From positions 62,001 to 126,000 of the forward strand of contig QLIY01000243.1 in the NCBI GenBank assembly GCA_003260075.1: a DNA stretch of 64,000 bases. Direction: 5' to 3'. Under the pieces are notes generated by a model. It did not search any database, had not been told where the DNA came from, and saw nothing but the letters and a program-made list of their open reading frames with translations. This document shows, piece by piece, positions 39,159 to 51,000 of this stretch. Origin of the DNA: Phallusia mammillata (Eukaryota; Chordata; Ascidiacea; Phlebobranchia; Ascidiidae). The position numbers and the translations under genes are program-made. The stretch's first letter is position 1, and each line of letters opens with the position of its first letter.

Positions 39159-40207
39159 TGTACTATAAAAAAAAAACGTTTTTAAGTACATTTTTACCAC
39201 CCAGAATTTGCATGCTAAATAGTGATAATCAATTTAGGCCTTTTTCAATGTGACCTTGGTTTGGCATATCTGTATGCATGGTAGACCAAATAGCAGTGAA
39301 ATAAAACTAAACTAAACTGAAATGAGCAACAGTGAGAGTAGTTTAGGTTATGACAGTGGTTCTCAACCTTATACTGATTGCGTACCACCTGGCGACTTTT
39401 TCTATCGCTGTGTAGTACCTAAATTTTGTTTAAATGGGTACACCAAGAGATCTTCTTGGCTACACTAGCTAATTTATGAAACAAGCATGTGAGCAAGTCC
39501 CTAAAAAACGTTCAAGACAGTGGTTCTCCAATAAACAGGGCTTACCAGTTGGGTCTGTTCACTCTGTTGAGCAGCAATTCTTGGAGTGGATAGAATTAAG
39601 CTTAGCAGCTACTCGCGTACCACCTGAAAAGCACTGATGTACCACGGTACAAGAACCACAGTTTGAGAACCACTGGGTTACAACGTAGTTTATTGTCAAA
39701 CTATTAGGAGTGTGCAACTTAACCGGATAACGACCACAAATTTTACTTTTGGGGGCGCTGGGATACAACGTCAGTATTTCATATCAAACAAGAATAAAGA
39801 TACCTTTTTAGTACAGCTTTAGACTCCACAAACCAGAAACCACGGCAGCGTGCTTTATCGTCACCACCTTGTCGCAAGAATTATGTGATACTGATAAGTT
39901 TTCCCGCTAAGCTTTGAGAAATGCTAGTGTAATTCACAACCATTCGAGATATTTCGAAATTATTTGATTTTGGGGATTGAATTGTGCCAACCCCAATAAA
40001 GGTTTACGTAAATAATGCTATTTTGTTTCAGATTGGGTTATGGGTGGAATCTTGATAGGAGTGGCTGTCATCTTGGTCGTAATTTTGCTTTTCGTGGTGG
40101 CCAGGTGCTTCATTGCGGGTGGAAGGGATTCTAAAGATAGACGGAATATTTTCGGTTTCAATACCTTCAATGCCAAAGGTGTCGACAATCCCGCGATGGT
40201 GCTTTAG
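33926..40207 (+). CDS. Gene D: minimal paralogue, signal peptide-ZP-transmembrane, damaged
   Basis: Exons: 33926-34007 (signal peptide; VKESCVVFLVVSCG aligns with gene B), 36094-36296, 36556-36699, 37098-37214, 38249-38382, 38603-38765, a damaged exon about 38998-39159, and 40032-40207. The signal exon ends in phase 1 and ZP-N begins in phase 1, so they can join directly; no pentraxin, EGF or hinge exon was seen in the 2.1-kb first intron. The exon that should carry the last ZP cysteine and RKRR has lost about 11 nt around 38990-39005 and is then interrupted by 77 Cs replacing about 20 coding bases. The membrane/tail exon is intact and ends with the family motif (FGFNTF, AKGVDNPAM). The rest of ZP looks constrained, so either recent decay or faulty assembly is possible. 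Confidence 0.7.
37758..37819. repeat. Poly-C run (62) in gene D intron
   Basis: Homopolymer between exons 37098-37214 and 38249-38382. Paralogous introns have nothing comparable. Confidence 0.95.
39082..39158. repeat. Poly-C run (77) inside a gene D exon
   Basis: Replaces the bases between GAGAAATTCCTGAAGAT and the donor TGTACT that in gene C encode the segment after YREVP. Confidence 0.95.
39353..39675. mobile_element. hAT-like MITE in last intron of gene D
   Basis: CAGTGGTTCTCAACC ... GTTTGAGAACCACTG, flanks GGTTATGA/GGTTACAA (6 of 8). It contains GCGTACCACCTGG near both ends and is the same family as the elements at 9386 and 23395. Confidence 0.7.
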
Positions 40208-41262
40208 AAATCTCAAAGTCAATATACAAATAATTAAATTGTACATACATGTATCGAGTTATATCATTCAATAGTGCTGATAATACCCAACTGTAGTGGT
40301 TTCTGCTATTAACACATATATAGCGGTAGCTATGCCTCGGGTCTACTGTGCTTGAAAGCCTAGATTGATTTCCACTCTAAACCATGGTTTATATTGAACG
40401 TTTTAGCGATCTTTCTTAGTTGTTTTTGACGTCAATGCGTTTATTGTTGGTTGTTACCATGTACATTGCCCGCGTATTTTGCATTTTTAAACACCTTCTG
40501 CATGCAAAAAATATGACAACGCATATGGGTAGGCTACTTGGTCAGATAACAGCTTTTCCTGACCAATAGGCCATAATAAAGGCCAAGTATCAAGCAAAGG
40601 CGTTTAAAGCATTTCACCACCAATCAGTAATAATACAAATATTTTAGTTATATCTTACATCTCACGGCCACATAATTTCATATCCAGCTCGACCGTATCC
40701 GGTTGTGCACACATGTGGCCTATGCTAACACCCTATATTTAACACCCCCTATATACTCGTATAGCCTGATTAACACCCCTATATACTCATATAGACCAGC
40801 CTATTTAACATCCCCTATATAGCCTACTCATATAGTCCTTTCTACCCTTCGAATTTAATCACTCTTCAGTCATATATTGTGACAGTATCTTAATGTTTAT
40901 GACGCTAATTAACGTACAAAAAACATAGCGACTGTAATTTTTACAAACATAATTATAAGGGTTATAATAATTGAGTTTACAAATTCGCCAACAACGATTT
41001 GTTTAAAATTAAAATTTGGATTTTTAGTAGTAGCCTATTCACAATAAAACTGACTTTCTTAGAAAACATTGAAAACTCTTCGGTTGTTTAGAAAGTTAGC
41101 AGATCAAACACGGTCAATAAAAGATAAATAAAAAGTCACGATCCCCCCAAAAAACAAAGCAAGATGTTGACCTTTCTGCATTGAATCAGCACCTACAGAA
41201 GACATGAAACAATAAACATCGCAAAACATACTTTTGGAAATAATTGCAATGGTATATCATAC
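40208..41262. other. Spacer between gene D and the protease
   Basis: Short tandem repeat at 40728-40835; otherwise nothing recognisable. Confidence 0.65.
40728..40835. repeat. Short tandem repeat, about 35-45 bp unit
   Basis: Roughly three imperfect units of TTAACACCCCCTATATACTC with ATATAG spacers, in the spacer downstream of gene D. Confidence 0.7.
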
Positions 41263-41377
41263 CAGACGTTGATGAAAAAGCTTTAGTCGTTTGTTCAGAC
41301 GTGCTAATTTCTAAGCCGGATGTAGTTGTATCTAGTTTTGTTGCTGTGGACAGACCTTTGTCGTTTGTCGTTGAAGT
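41263..41377 (-). CDS. Possible further C-terminal exon of the serine protease (Thr/Ser-rich)
   Basis: On the minus strand an acceptor (GGCAG) at about 41378 opens a frame reading TSTTNDKGLSTATKL..., rich in Thr and Ser like the protease tail, to a possible donor near 41263. It may be an alternative 3' exon replacing or following 41836-41660. Splicing is not proven from the sequence. Confidence 0.35.
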
Positions 41378-41659
41378 CTGCCAATTAAAAGCACCAATTA
41401 ATAAAGAATTTGTAGGTAAAGGTGCTAAGAACTCACATCAGAAAAGTTTGGTAAATACCGAGTAGCGCAAAGATTATTTGCGAATATTTAAAAACATATT
41501 GTGTGAAACTGCTGACGGTCAGGCTATTAAGTTTGCGGTGAGCTTTTATAACAAAAACAACAATGAACCCAAATTAAACTTAGATTCTAACCGCACATTT
41601 AATTCCTAACCCTATCCCAATCTCACTGTTAATTTAAACAACTGTGCGCTTTACGCCAT

Positions 41660-43927
41660 CTAACGGTATTCAGCAAACTTGCTAGGAGTTCTTATGTTAG
41701 TAGCTCTAACCACTTTGTTCGGTTTCTGCGAAGATGAGTGCTCAAATTGAGGCGTTGTCCCATCACTTTCTAGATAAAGAGTTGTATCCATAACCCACTG
41801 AGTTGATGTTTGCATGTCAATCACCTCAGTTGTTGCCTTGTAAAAAATATAGTTGAAAGATAAACGTTAAAGAATGCGACCACACACTTTACATTATCCA
41901 TTGATTGCTGATGATCAGTTGCGTGGTCCAACCATGGCGTGGTTTCAATACTCGTATCTTTCCAAAAAGTCGTGTTTATAACACTTGTTGCTGTTTCTGT
42001 AGTTTCAAACAGATTCGTTGTCGTTTTGATTTCCAACAAACTGTCTCCAGTTACGTTGAAAATCCAATCAAAATGGGTTCCAATGTTAGTGTAAACTGTG
42101 GGAAGGCCAGGTATTGCACAACCGTGCGCAAAGCTTACTATTCCAGACAAGACATAGCTGCTGTCACGTGACTTCCTACATACCAACGGACCACCGCTGT
42201 CGCCTAAACATGCCCCTCCGACCCAGTTTACGAGCCTGAAAACAAAAGTACCATTTATGTAAGTTTATACCACCAATCGGTTTATTGCATATTATCTCCT
42301 GTTCTGAGAGGTCACATACAACTATGTTGCTAAAAGCGGAAGATGTAACTTAAAACGTTATTCGCTGCAGAAAACGTTATTCGTTTTTGTCAACTTGACA
42401 AATTCAAACAAACTACTGAAGCAGTATATATGGCTTAGGCTACAGCCTATCGGGCTTTTGTTATGCCACGCAGTAATTTTGTATGGCGCTTTCGCATCGT
42501 TATATGAGAGGATTGCGATTACAATGGTTATGCTACCTATGTTTTTAAAAATGGATTTTACTGTGTTTACCCAGCACAAATGTGGTCGTTCAAGATTTCC
42601 AACTTCTTTTCAGCGAATAAATCAACGCATCTGCTATTTTGGAAAACAGGAGACGCAGCCACTCTAAGTTCGGATGCCATGGTACTACCATTGCCTAAAA
42701 AAAACACAAAAATGTCACACTGTATTCGCACTTTTAAATATTCTTTATTAATGATCAGGTGACTCCGGGGTCCACTTTTGCTAGAATTAATAAATGACGT
42801 CATCTTATGTTTAATGTTGCTTTGTTGGTAGAAAGACTGGTTAATCTTTAAAATGATTCTACAACTAAGACTTACATGAATGTAAACCCCAACCAGTTGT
42901 CAAACATTCTGTGTTGCTGTTCAGGTCGTGCGTCGATGGAGTTAGTTGAATGGGCATAACATACAAGTTGGTGTCAATTTGACCGTCAATTTCCAATAAA
43001 CTTAAGTCGTTTCCCGGAATCTTGTGGTTATAATCTTGACAAAATGTCCACAATAGAGTGGTTTTTCAATACTTAGTCATATACACGAAAACATATGGCC
43101 ACCTACAGGTGCTGAAACCATACGTCGGTGAAGCCACACACATACACTCGTTGGAAGTAAATTTTACGTCCAATGGTATTTAAAGTCATATTGAAAACAA
43201 TTTGGGACAGACTCGCAAATCATGGTATATTGGGAAAAGGAATTTCGTATCGGTGTAATAACAAAAACAGTTCCTTTCATAAACGGGTTTTTTGTTCACC
43301 TGGATGGGTGTAAACACCACGTACTTCATACCCCGATAATCTTTCGTTGGGAAAACCAAGATCGTCGAAACCAAAGAATAACAATATTTCCGACAACGCT
43401 ATTCTGTAAAAAAGGACGCTGACGAAGTTACGCTTTTAGTATTTCGTTCTCAGTACTATAGTCGAGTGGAAAAGGACATAGTTAAATTCTTAACACAAAT
43501 CCATCCAAACTAAAGCTGCTGTTTACGTTTGCCTAATTGCAACCCACCTGTATTGGCCCATAACGTCCTAAATTCAACCTACCCGTGTGTGCAGTGGGCA
43601 GCTGTTATTACCCAGTTGTGATGAATGACGGAACATCCGCAGACAAAAGTGTTCTGAGATCCGTTTTTCACCATCATTGTGCCCTGCCAAGGCCATTTTA
43701 TAATCGACGTTGCATGGCCGTCTGTGTCCGACCAGGTTTCGGGGAGTTCGTTTGTCCAAGTTGCTGCGAAAATAAACAAAATGCGTTAAGGTTAGCATTT
43801 AATTATTCGGTTGATTGTCTGTGTACTTACTTTTGTTATTGTGCGGTGACTTTTTAACAACAGTCAACGTGCAGTTTCCAATTACAGCAGCGAATGTTAA
43901 AAACGTATAAACCGACAGAATAAGCAT
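41660..43927 (-). CDS. Secreted chymotrypsin-fold (S1) serine protease with Ser/Thr-rich C-terminus
   Basis: Minus-strand exons: 43927-43831 (signal peptide MLILSVYTFLTF...), 43763-43583, 43403-43300, 43034-42876, 42694-42571, 42235-about 41931, 41836-41660 (stop TAG). All phases agree. Catalytic triad: His in ITAAHC, Asp in NDLSLLEID, Ser in GDSGGP. Oddities: the usual IVGG activation start is not seen before KWPWQG, where the sequence reads SDTDGHATSII; the position six residues before the catalytic Ser (S1-pocket residue 189) is Gly, not Asp, so trypsin-like Lys/Arg specificity is not expected; CGGS is CGCS. After the domain (FDWIF) comes a tail rich in Thr and Ser. The exact last exon is uncertain. 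It is divergent to CNIH4, with 1.1 kb between their start codons. Confidence 0.85.
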
Positions 43928-44456
43928 ATCTACTGTTACCGATCAAAACAGCCAATGAGTGGCTTATAACTCCCTGCGAATGCAACTCGAAATGTCGTTT
44001 CTGGACAAATGGTCATACAATTATAATGCAGTTTGTAGATAAAGATGTTTGTTTTACTGTCACTAAAAATAGAAAACAAACAAAAATCCGAGTAAACAAC
44101 TTGACTCAGCGTCAGCGAACTCGACTGTTAGTCATTAGATTTCGCTTTTACAAAAGATAGGCTAACAGTTGCTACCTTGGACAACAACTGAAATGACTTT
44201 GTTTTAACAGAAACTTTTTTTCGCTTTCGCTTTTAAGCTTTCTGCTCTTTTACGTATAAAAACGCATCCGCAGCACATATTGCAAACCTTATCAACAACC
44301 ATCATATAACCTACGTGCAAACATGACAAACGGCTTCAGCAACTAAACGTCAAAGCACGAAGACAACAAATGGGAAGTTACGTTTGACGTGTTACACCAG
44401 TTTGTGAAAGGCGGAAATCGCCTACGATTTTAAAGTTTTCGTGTGGCTTAGCAAAC

Positions 44457-44626
44457 ATGCAAAGTAAGCACACGCAAAGCGAGTTCCAAACAAAAGAGTG
44501 TGTACTAAGAGAAGAACTTGGATTGTCTTTTAATAACTGGCTGAAAGATCTTTTGCTCCAAACTGAAATCTCGTTACTGGAATCGAAGCGTACTTCACTT
44601 TACACATGCGCAATCAAGTTGCACAG
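44457..44626 (+). CDS. Orphan first-exon candidate between protease and CNIH4
   Basis: An open frame from ATG at 44457 (MQSKHTQSEFQTKECVL...) runs 56 codons to a plausible donor (TTGCACAG|GTATAG). The frame closes soon after at 44666. The peptide is helix-like (REELGLSFNNWLKDLLLQ) but I do not recognise a family, and no matching downstream exon was found before CNIH4. It could be a small gene, an upstream exon, or chance. Confidence 0.25.
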
Positions 44627-45035
44627 GTATAGGCCCAAAAACAATTTTCGTTCAAGCTATGTGTGACCAAGGTCTTTTGTCAAATTTCGTTTCCTATTTT
44701 TAATTCTGACGATTCTTCCTCATTCCATTGTTCCTTATTGGTTTTGTATGTGTATTAACCAAAAAAAAAATGTCAAAAAGGCATTTTAGGAACGTTTTAC
44801 ATGAATAATGATTAAATAACAGAAGTTTTATTTGGTTGTGACTACACCCCAACGGGAATCGTTTTCGCGCTTACCTGCCCCTGGTGGGCAGTATGATATA
44901 GGTGTATTCCCAAGTTATGACGACGCTACTCGCTCGCCTTGCCTGCACCATCGCAATTGGCAGTGTCTTTTATGATTGACTGCACTGTTTTGTGCAGGTT
45001 GCTCACGTCTGCAGCCAAATAATAACAACTTCACA

Positions 45036-46026
45036 ATGAGTGAAGCATTTCTACTATGTATGGCTCTGGTTGATTCTGCACTGATGCTGTTTTTGGCTGT
45101 TTACTTCGTATCCTTTTTATAAGTTTAAAATCTGTGATTTGGTAACAATAGGACATACGTTTATTTAGATTTTTCAGGAACTGTATGAACATGGAACCAT
45201 ACCTACGATATTTACCAGCAGCTTTCAGACCTAAAAAAATTAGAAATACATTGCTAAAAATGAAATAAGCCTCATTTTGCAGTTGTTAAATGTTATTCAT
45301 TGCATACAAATACAATACAAAAGATACTTTCTTAACAAATGTCAAATTAAGATAATTACACTGTCAGATCTGGAATGTGACTACCTTAATGCTTCATCAT
45401 GTTGTTCACGCTTAAACAAATGGGTTTTACCAGAAGTCGTTGCAGCGTGCGCCTTTCCACTAATTATGTTATTTACTGGCCATTGGATCGTCTTTTTGTT
45501 AAACTGTCCCTTGCCACTGTACATTACGAATAGGTAGGTGTGGTTAGTGCAACACAATCGGAGGTTGTTGTTTACTATGTAAAGAAAACCATGAGTTTTT
45601 GTATGTGTAATATACTTTCAGATATCTTGGAATTTCTGCTGGAAATATTGGTTTATATGATCCAACTGAAATTCACAATCGGGGTTTGCTTAAAGGTCAC
45701 ATGAAAGAGGCGATGATCAAACTTGGATATTACATTTTGTTTTTCTTTGTTTACCTTTATTGGTAAGTGTTTGTCAATAACATTGCAGGTTTGTCCCTTA
45801 AACCAGTTACTGTTAAGTTTTGGTTAAAATGCCTTGCTTTGGCTGTTAACACAAGGTGTAACAGTTAAAAAACACCACTAAAACCATTTTCAGTAAACAA
45901 TTTTAAATTTAAAATAACTTACAGACCCTAAATGTTTGTGTACACAACAGCACTAGTATAAATGCAGACCGAATTTTATTCTTTAGGTTTATCTATGCAC
46001 TCTTGAGAGGTGATGCAACTTCATAG
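45036..46026 (+). CDS. CNIH4: Cornichon family, CNIH4 orthologue
   Basis: Four exons: 45036-45107, 45352-45533, 45622-45762, 45987-46026, giving 144 residues (human CNIH4 is 139). Hallmarks are [27 protein letters not shown] and [10 protein letters not shown], followed by a hydrophobic C-terminal helix and a short tail. CNIH4 is an ER/early-secretory membrane protein acting as a COPII cargo receptor for some GPCRs. It contains three to four hydrophobic segments: an N-terminal one (residues about 5-25), a central one ([10 protein letters not shown]) and a C-terminal one. The acceptor at 44997 lies 38 nt before the ATG, another possible trans-splice site. The 3' neighbour WDR26 is convergent. 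The [12 protein letters not shown] version of the motifs separates it from CNIH1-3. Confidence 0.95.
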
Positions 46027-48071
46027 CATTTTTGAGACAAAAATGGTTCAACTGGTGTCAACCAATGCAGTGGGATGTACCTGTTATCTGCGAAGTTTGT
46101 CTGCCACAGCGATCACTACAATAAGTGCAATATTATAAATAAAAACATCACTTTGTGGACAATAATTGCATGTTAAGTAACATTGTCTGCTTCTTGTACA
46201 TACATGTTTATGTACTGTTCATGGTAAAGCTTCCATTTTGAAATTGACTGTTAAAATTATGACATTGTTTTTGGATGATGTCTCTTGAAATGTAAGGACA
46301 CAATTTCGGGTATTAATTGAATGTGTCAGTTACTTGTTGCTGCTTTTATGTGGTTGAAAGAGAACAGTTATTGGTGCCTTGAACTTGTGTGTTATTATAA
46401 CAATGCTTGTTTCAAACTTTTTGAAAGGTTTCTTACTTTAGTTAGAAAAGAATGATAGACTACAGTGGGAGTGTATTTTGGGTCCCCCCCCCCCATTATA
46501 ACAATGCTTGTTTCAAACTTTTTGAAAGGTTTCTTACTTTAGGTAGAAAAGAATGATAGAGTACAGTGGGAGTGTATTTTCCAATTTGTTAAAATTTTCT
46601 CGCGGTTAATGTTTCACACAGTTCAAAGCCGGAAAACTAATGTGTAGGATCCATGATGCACTGTCACTGATTTTAACAAACTTATGTGCATGGAATAAGC
46701 AAATCAAGAAATCTTGTCAGTTGCTGGTTTCTGATATTGCTGATGCTTAGTACTAGAGAACACAAATTCATGCCTTCATTTATTTGTTAACAAAGTTTGA
46801 TTAACACATACACACAGTAAAAATCCCCAAAGGTTTTTAAAATGTGCCATGATGACTGATTAGCCAAAAATTTACTAGTTTCCTACAGTTTACAAAGGTA
46901 AGCAAACATTTCCAATCACTATGGGGTTGGTAAAAAAATATTGAGCCAGCGTACAAAGTGCAAATTGTTTATCATGGTATATATGTTGATGCCAACTGGG
47001 CCAACAGTTAAACATGTGTTACTGTTTTTAGATGCAAGATGATAAACAAATGCTTAAACAGTTTTGCACTGATGCTGCTTGCACAATCACCAATTGCAAG
47101 CAATAATGACAACATTTCCAGCAAAAGCTAAAACTTGCATGCACATAAAATAACTTCCACAAAAGTTAACCCACCAACCTCACAGCCACAACCTGTGAAA
47201 AATCAAACACTATTTTAGCTGAGACATTGTGTTTAACGCATGTGTATACTTGGACACATAAGTTAATAACTCACAGTACTGGTTGTATTGTGTTCATTTA
47301 AACTTTATCAGTATTGTTTCATGCACATCGTTTTCAACTTAATGCTTCCTGTGGTAAACCAGGATGTGGTTCACATTCAGAGTGCATTTTACTGAATGTG
47401 GATGTTCTGAATATACACCCAGATTGAAACATAAATGCTATAAAAGGTTGCTGAGGAAACCCACCATAGGCATTTTATATTGTGCATTTAAAACATTCCT
47501 TTCACAACTAAGTTTCATTGCAACTACATCAACAAAAGGATTGTGACCTAATTGGTTAAGGGCCATATTGGTACGAAAATATTTTGTTAACAAATAGCTG
47601 CAACATGGCTGGAGCTAAACACAAAAACATCCTGCCAAATTCAAACAGCATTTTGTGAAAAAATTCCAGACAAAACATAAGAACTACATTATGTAAGGCA
47701 TGAGGTCAGATATTTATTGCAGTGCTAGCAGTAGCAAGGCTTGCTTTTATATAAAAAAAATCCCATTTTTACAATGCCCCAAAATCCTGTAAAGATGTAC
47801 TATATTCCAGAAGTAATGTTCCAACACTTTAAAGGCATTCAAACTTGTGTTGTTTATGTCATGGTAACCGTATGTTAAACAAACTTGGCATCCAGGAAAA
47901 ATCATCACACAGCACGAAACCTTTGTTGCCTTAAAATCATATGAGTTTTGAGGCTTTCCAATCCAAGAGTGCAATTCTCTTAACATGGTGTTTTCCCAAA
48001 TCCGTACACAAACAATGACAAAGCATGAGCTGGCAACATTAAATAACCTAAAAAAAGTGTTTGTAGCGATG
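46027..48071. other. Convergent spacer CNIH4/WDR26
   Basis: 3' UTR sequence of both genes is expected here. It contains the duplicated block at 46394-46580. No coding exon seen. Confidence 0.65.
46394..46580. repeat. Duplicated block around poly-C, downstream of CNIH4
   Basis: 46394-46479 and 46495-46580 are near-identical, with a C run at 46484-46494 between them. Confidence 0.9.
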
Positions 48072-51000
48072 TCAAAGCCCTGTACATTGCTGGCTCTCAA
48101 CTTCATCATCAGAATCTAAAAAAACATGTTGATTGTTGAACTTCAATAAAATCATTTCAAGAACACAAAACTTTAGTATAAACTTAGCCAATGGCTGGCT
48201 TTGATTGAAGAAACTTCGTATATTACACTAAACTTACCAGACTGTGAGGTAACTTGGGGGCCCCATATCCTTATTGTGCAATCATCAGACACACTTGCAA
48301 GCATTCCTGGTATTGCTTTGTTCCACGACACACAATTCACAGTTTTAATGTGTCCTGACAAGGTTTCGATCGGCTTCTCTTGCGATTGATGCCAGATGTA
48401 CACCTTGTTGTCTTATAAAACCAACAAATCCAAATCAGGTCATTGACCAAAGTAAGAGTAACTTAGTGTTTGATTTCAGTTCAAAGTATTAAATACTAAA
48501 AGTTAGGGATGGGCCAAACCAAGCCAAAACCCAAGTACTCGGTAACAAAACAGTGCTGTTTTATATACTTGGTGCTTGGAGGAGCAGTTGCACATACTGA
48601 CCCGAGCAATAAATTTGCATATTCATTCCCTGTTAACACAGGAAACTAGTACTTGACAGGGTATCCAAGAACAGTGATGACTGTTTTTTGAAATGCATTA
48701 AATAGTGGAGATGCGTACTTCTGGGGCCTGTACAGCTTAATGCACCACTGGTGACACAAGGGACATTTGAAAGCAAAAAAAAAAACTAGAAGGGTGGCTT
48801 TCTGATATACTTCCATTTTATATATTCTATGTGATATTTACCAATTTACTATACACATCATTTAATCTACATATCCCCCCCCCCCCTATAAAACCAACAA
48901 ATCCAAATCAGGTCATTGACCAAAGTAAGAGTAATTTAGTGCTTGATTTCAGTTCAAAGTATTAAACATACTAAAAGTTAGTGATGGACCAAAAAAAAGC
49001 CAGAACCCAAGTACTCGGTAAAAAGCATCGCTGTTTTATATACTTGGTGCTTGGCGGAGCAGTTGCACATACTGACCCGAGCAATAAATTTGCATATTGG
49101 TGCCCTGCTAACATAGGAAACTAGTACTTGAAAGGGTATCCAATAACAAAGATGACTGTTTTTTGAAATGCATTAAATAGTGGATACATGTACTTCTGGG
49201 GCCTGTACAGCCCCCCCCCCACCAGCGTTAGACAGAAAAAAAAATACGGACAAAAACAATATGTGTCCTAGAAGGGGACCCATAACTAAGTTGGTGCATG
49301 CTTCACCGAGCACTGAGCATTAACATGAGATTGCAGTTTTGGCCCATCTCTACTAAAAGTTGTATGCTTGGTGTTTATTAAACAAACTAAGCTGTGTACC
49401 TTCACTCCCACTTGCTATATACTCATCAGAGGCTCCACCAAACGTAGAAAATATTGTGTAGAATCCCTGAACAACTCCTTGAAATTTTCGAATAAGGATT
49501 TGATCTTCAACATCCCACAAATGGACACCCTTGATAGAAATATGTGGTTGGCAAACATATCACAAATTTGTTCAAATAAGAATAAGAAGTAAACCTGAGT
49601 TGCAACATTGAGTAAGATGAGTCGACCATCTGAGGATATTGAGAAGGACATCACAGGGTGATCTTCCTTTATTCTGCGACACATAAAGACAAAACACTTT
49701 ATTTATATTGACTTTTAACACCTGATAAAATTACATGTAAAAAATGCCTAGAAACAAAAAAAAATAAAACTGCACACAAGCATAAAGAAGCAATGAAATT
49801 AAACTTACACATTGTAATCTGACATGTCATCAAAGTTATATGCTCGGACCCTTTGCTGTGTATCGGCAGCAAGTACTGTTTTGTTATCAGGTAAACAGCC
49901 AACACTGTGGACCCTCACACCCTCCCAGGAATCTTGTATGTTTCCATCCATGTCCTGTACATGTGTAAATAAAGTAAACAGTCTCAACAACTGTAAATGC
50001 CAATGCACCACATAAATGAAATCTGCAGGAGTTGTGTATTTACATACATGTTGATTTCACAAAAAAATATAAAAGAAGTAAAATACATTTTGTTCTTTAA
50101 AATTGTTTCTGGGTTTAACCAAATCAGGCTGTTTATGTACCCCCCCCCCGTTTCCATCCATGTCCTGTACATGTGTAAATAAAGTAAACAGTCTCAAGAA
50201 CTGTAAATGCTAATGCACCACATAAATGAAAAACTGCAGGAGTTGTGTGTTCATTTACATGTTGATTACAGAAAAAAATATAAAACAAGTAAAATAAATT
50301 TTGTTCTTTAAAATTGTTTCTGGGTTAAACCAAATTAGGCTGTTTATGTGATATAATTTCCTTTACAACAGGAAAAAGCTGTTTCATTATTGCTTTATTG
50401 CTAAAACCCTTTTAGCTTTACAATCCTTGTGATGTGCTTTACTGCATCATATTTGACTGGGTGTGTTTTAAGTTTGTAACTGTGACTGGGAACCCATTTT
50501 GCAGTAACAAAGTTGTTGGTTTTAAACCAGATTTATAGTTTGTTTTTCGAACACTTACACATTGGTAAAACTGGCCTTTTGTACCCCCAGTAATGTATTT
50601 TTTGCCATCCGTGCTCCAACAGCAGCAACTTAAACTGTCTTCGGAGGAGTGGCTCATTTTTGTCCTCAATTCCCCAGTCTGAAAATAACATCTCAAATCA
50701 GCTCGTTTCCCCCCCCCCCTTGGTAAAACTGGCCTTTTGTACCCCCAGTAATGTATTTTTTGCCATCTGTGCTCCAACAGCAGCAACTTAAACTGTCTTC
50801 AGAGGAGTGGCTCATTTTTGTCCGCAATTCCCCAGTCTGAAAATAACATCTCAAATCAGCTCGTTTGAAATTGCTTTGTAATCAGTTTTTGAAATAGGTT
50901 GAAATCTCTAACATCAAACACTAGTTCCTTCAGGTTATGTGATGGAAAGCAAAAAGAAAATGTTTGGAAAGAAACTGGATTTGTAACCTGTGCATTCCAC

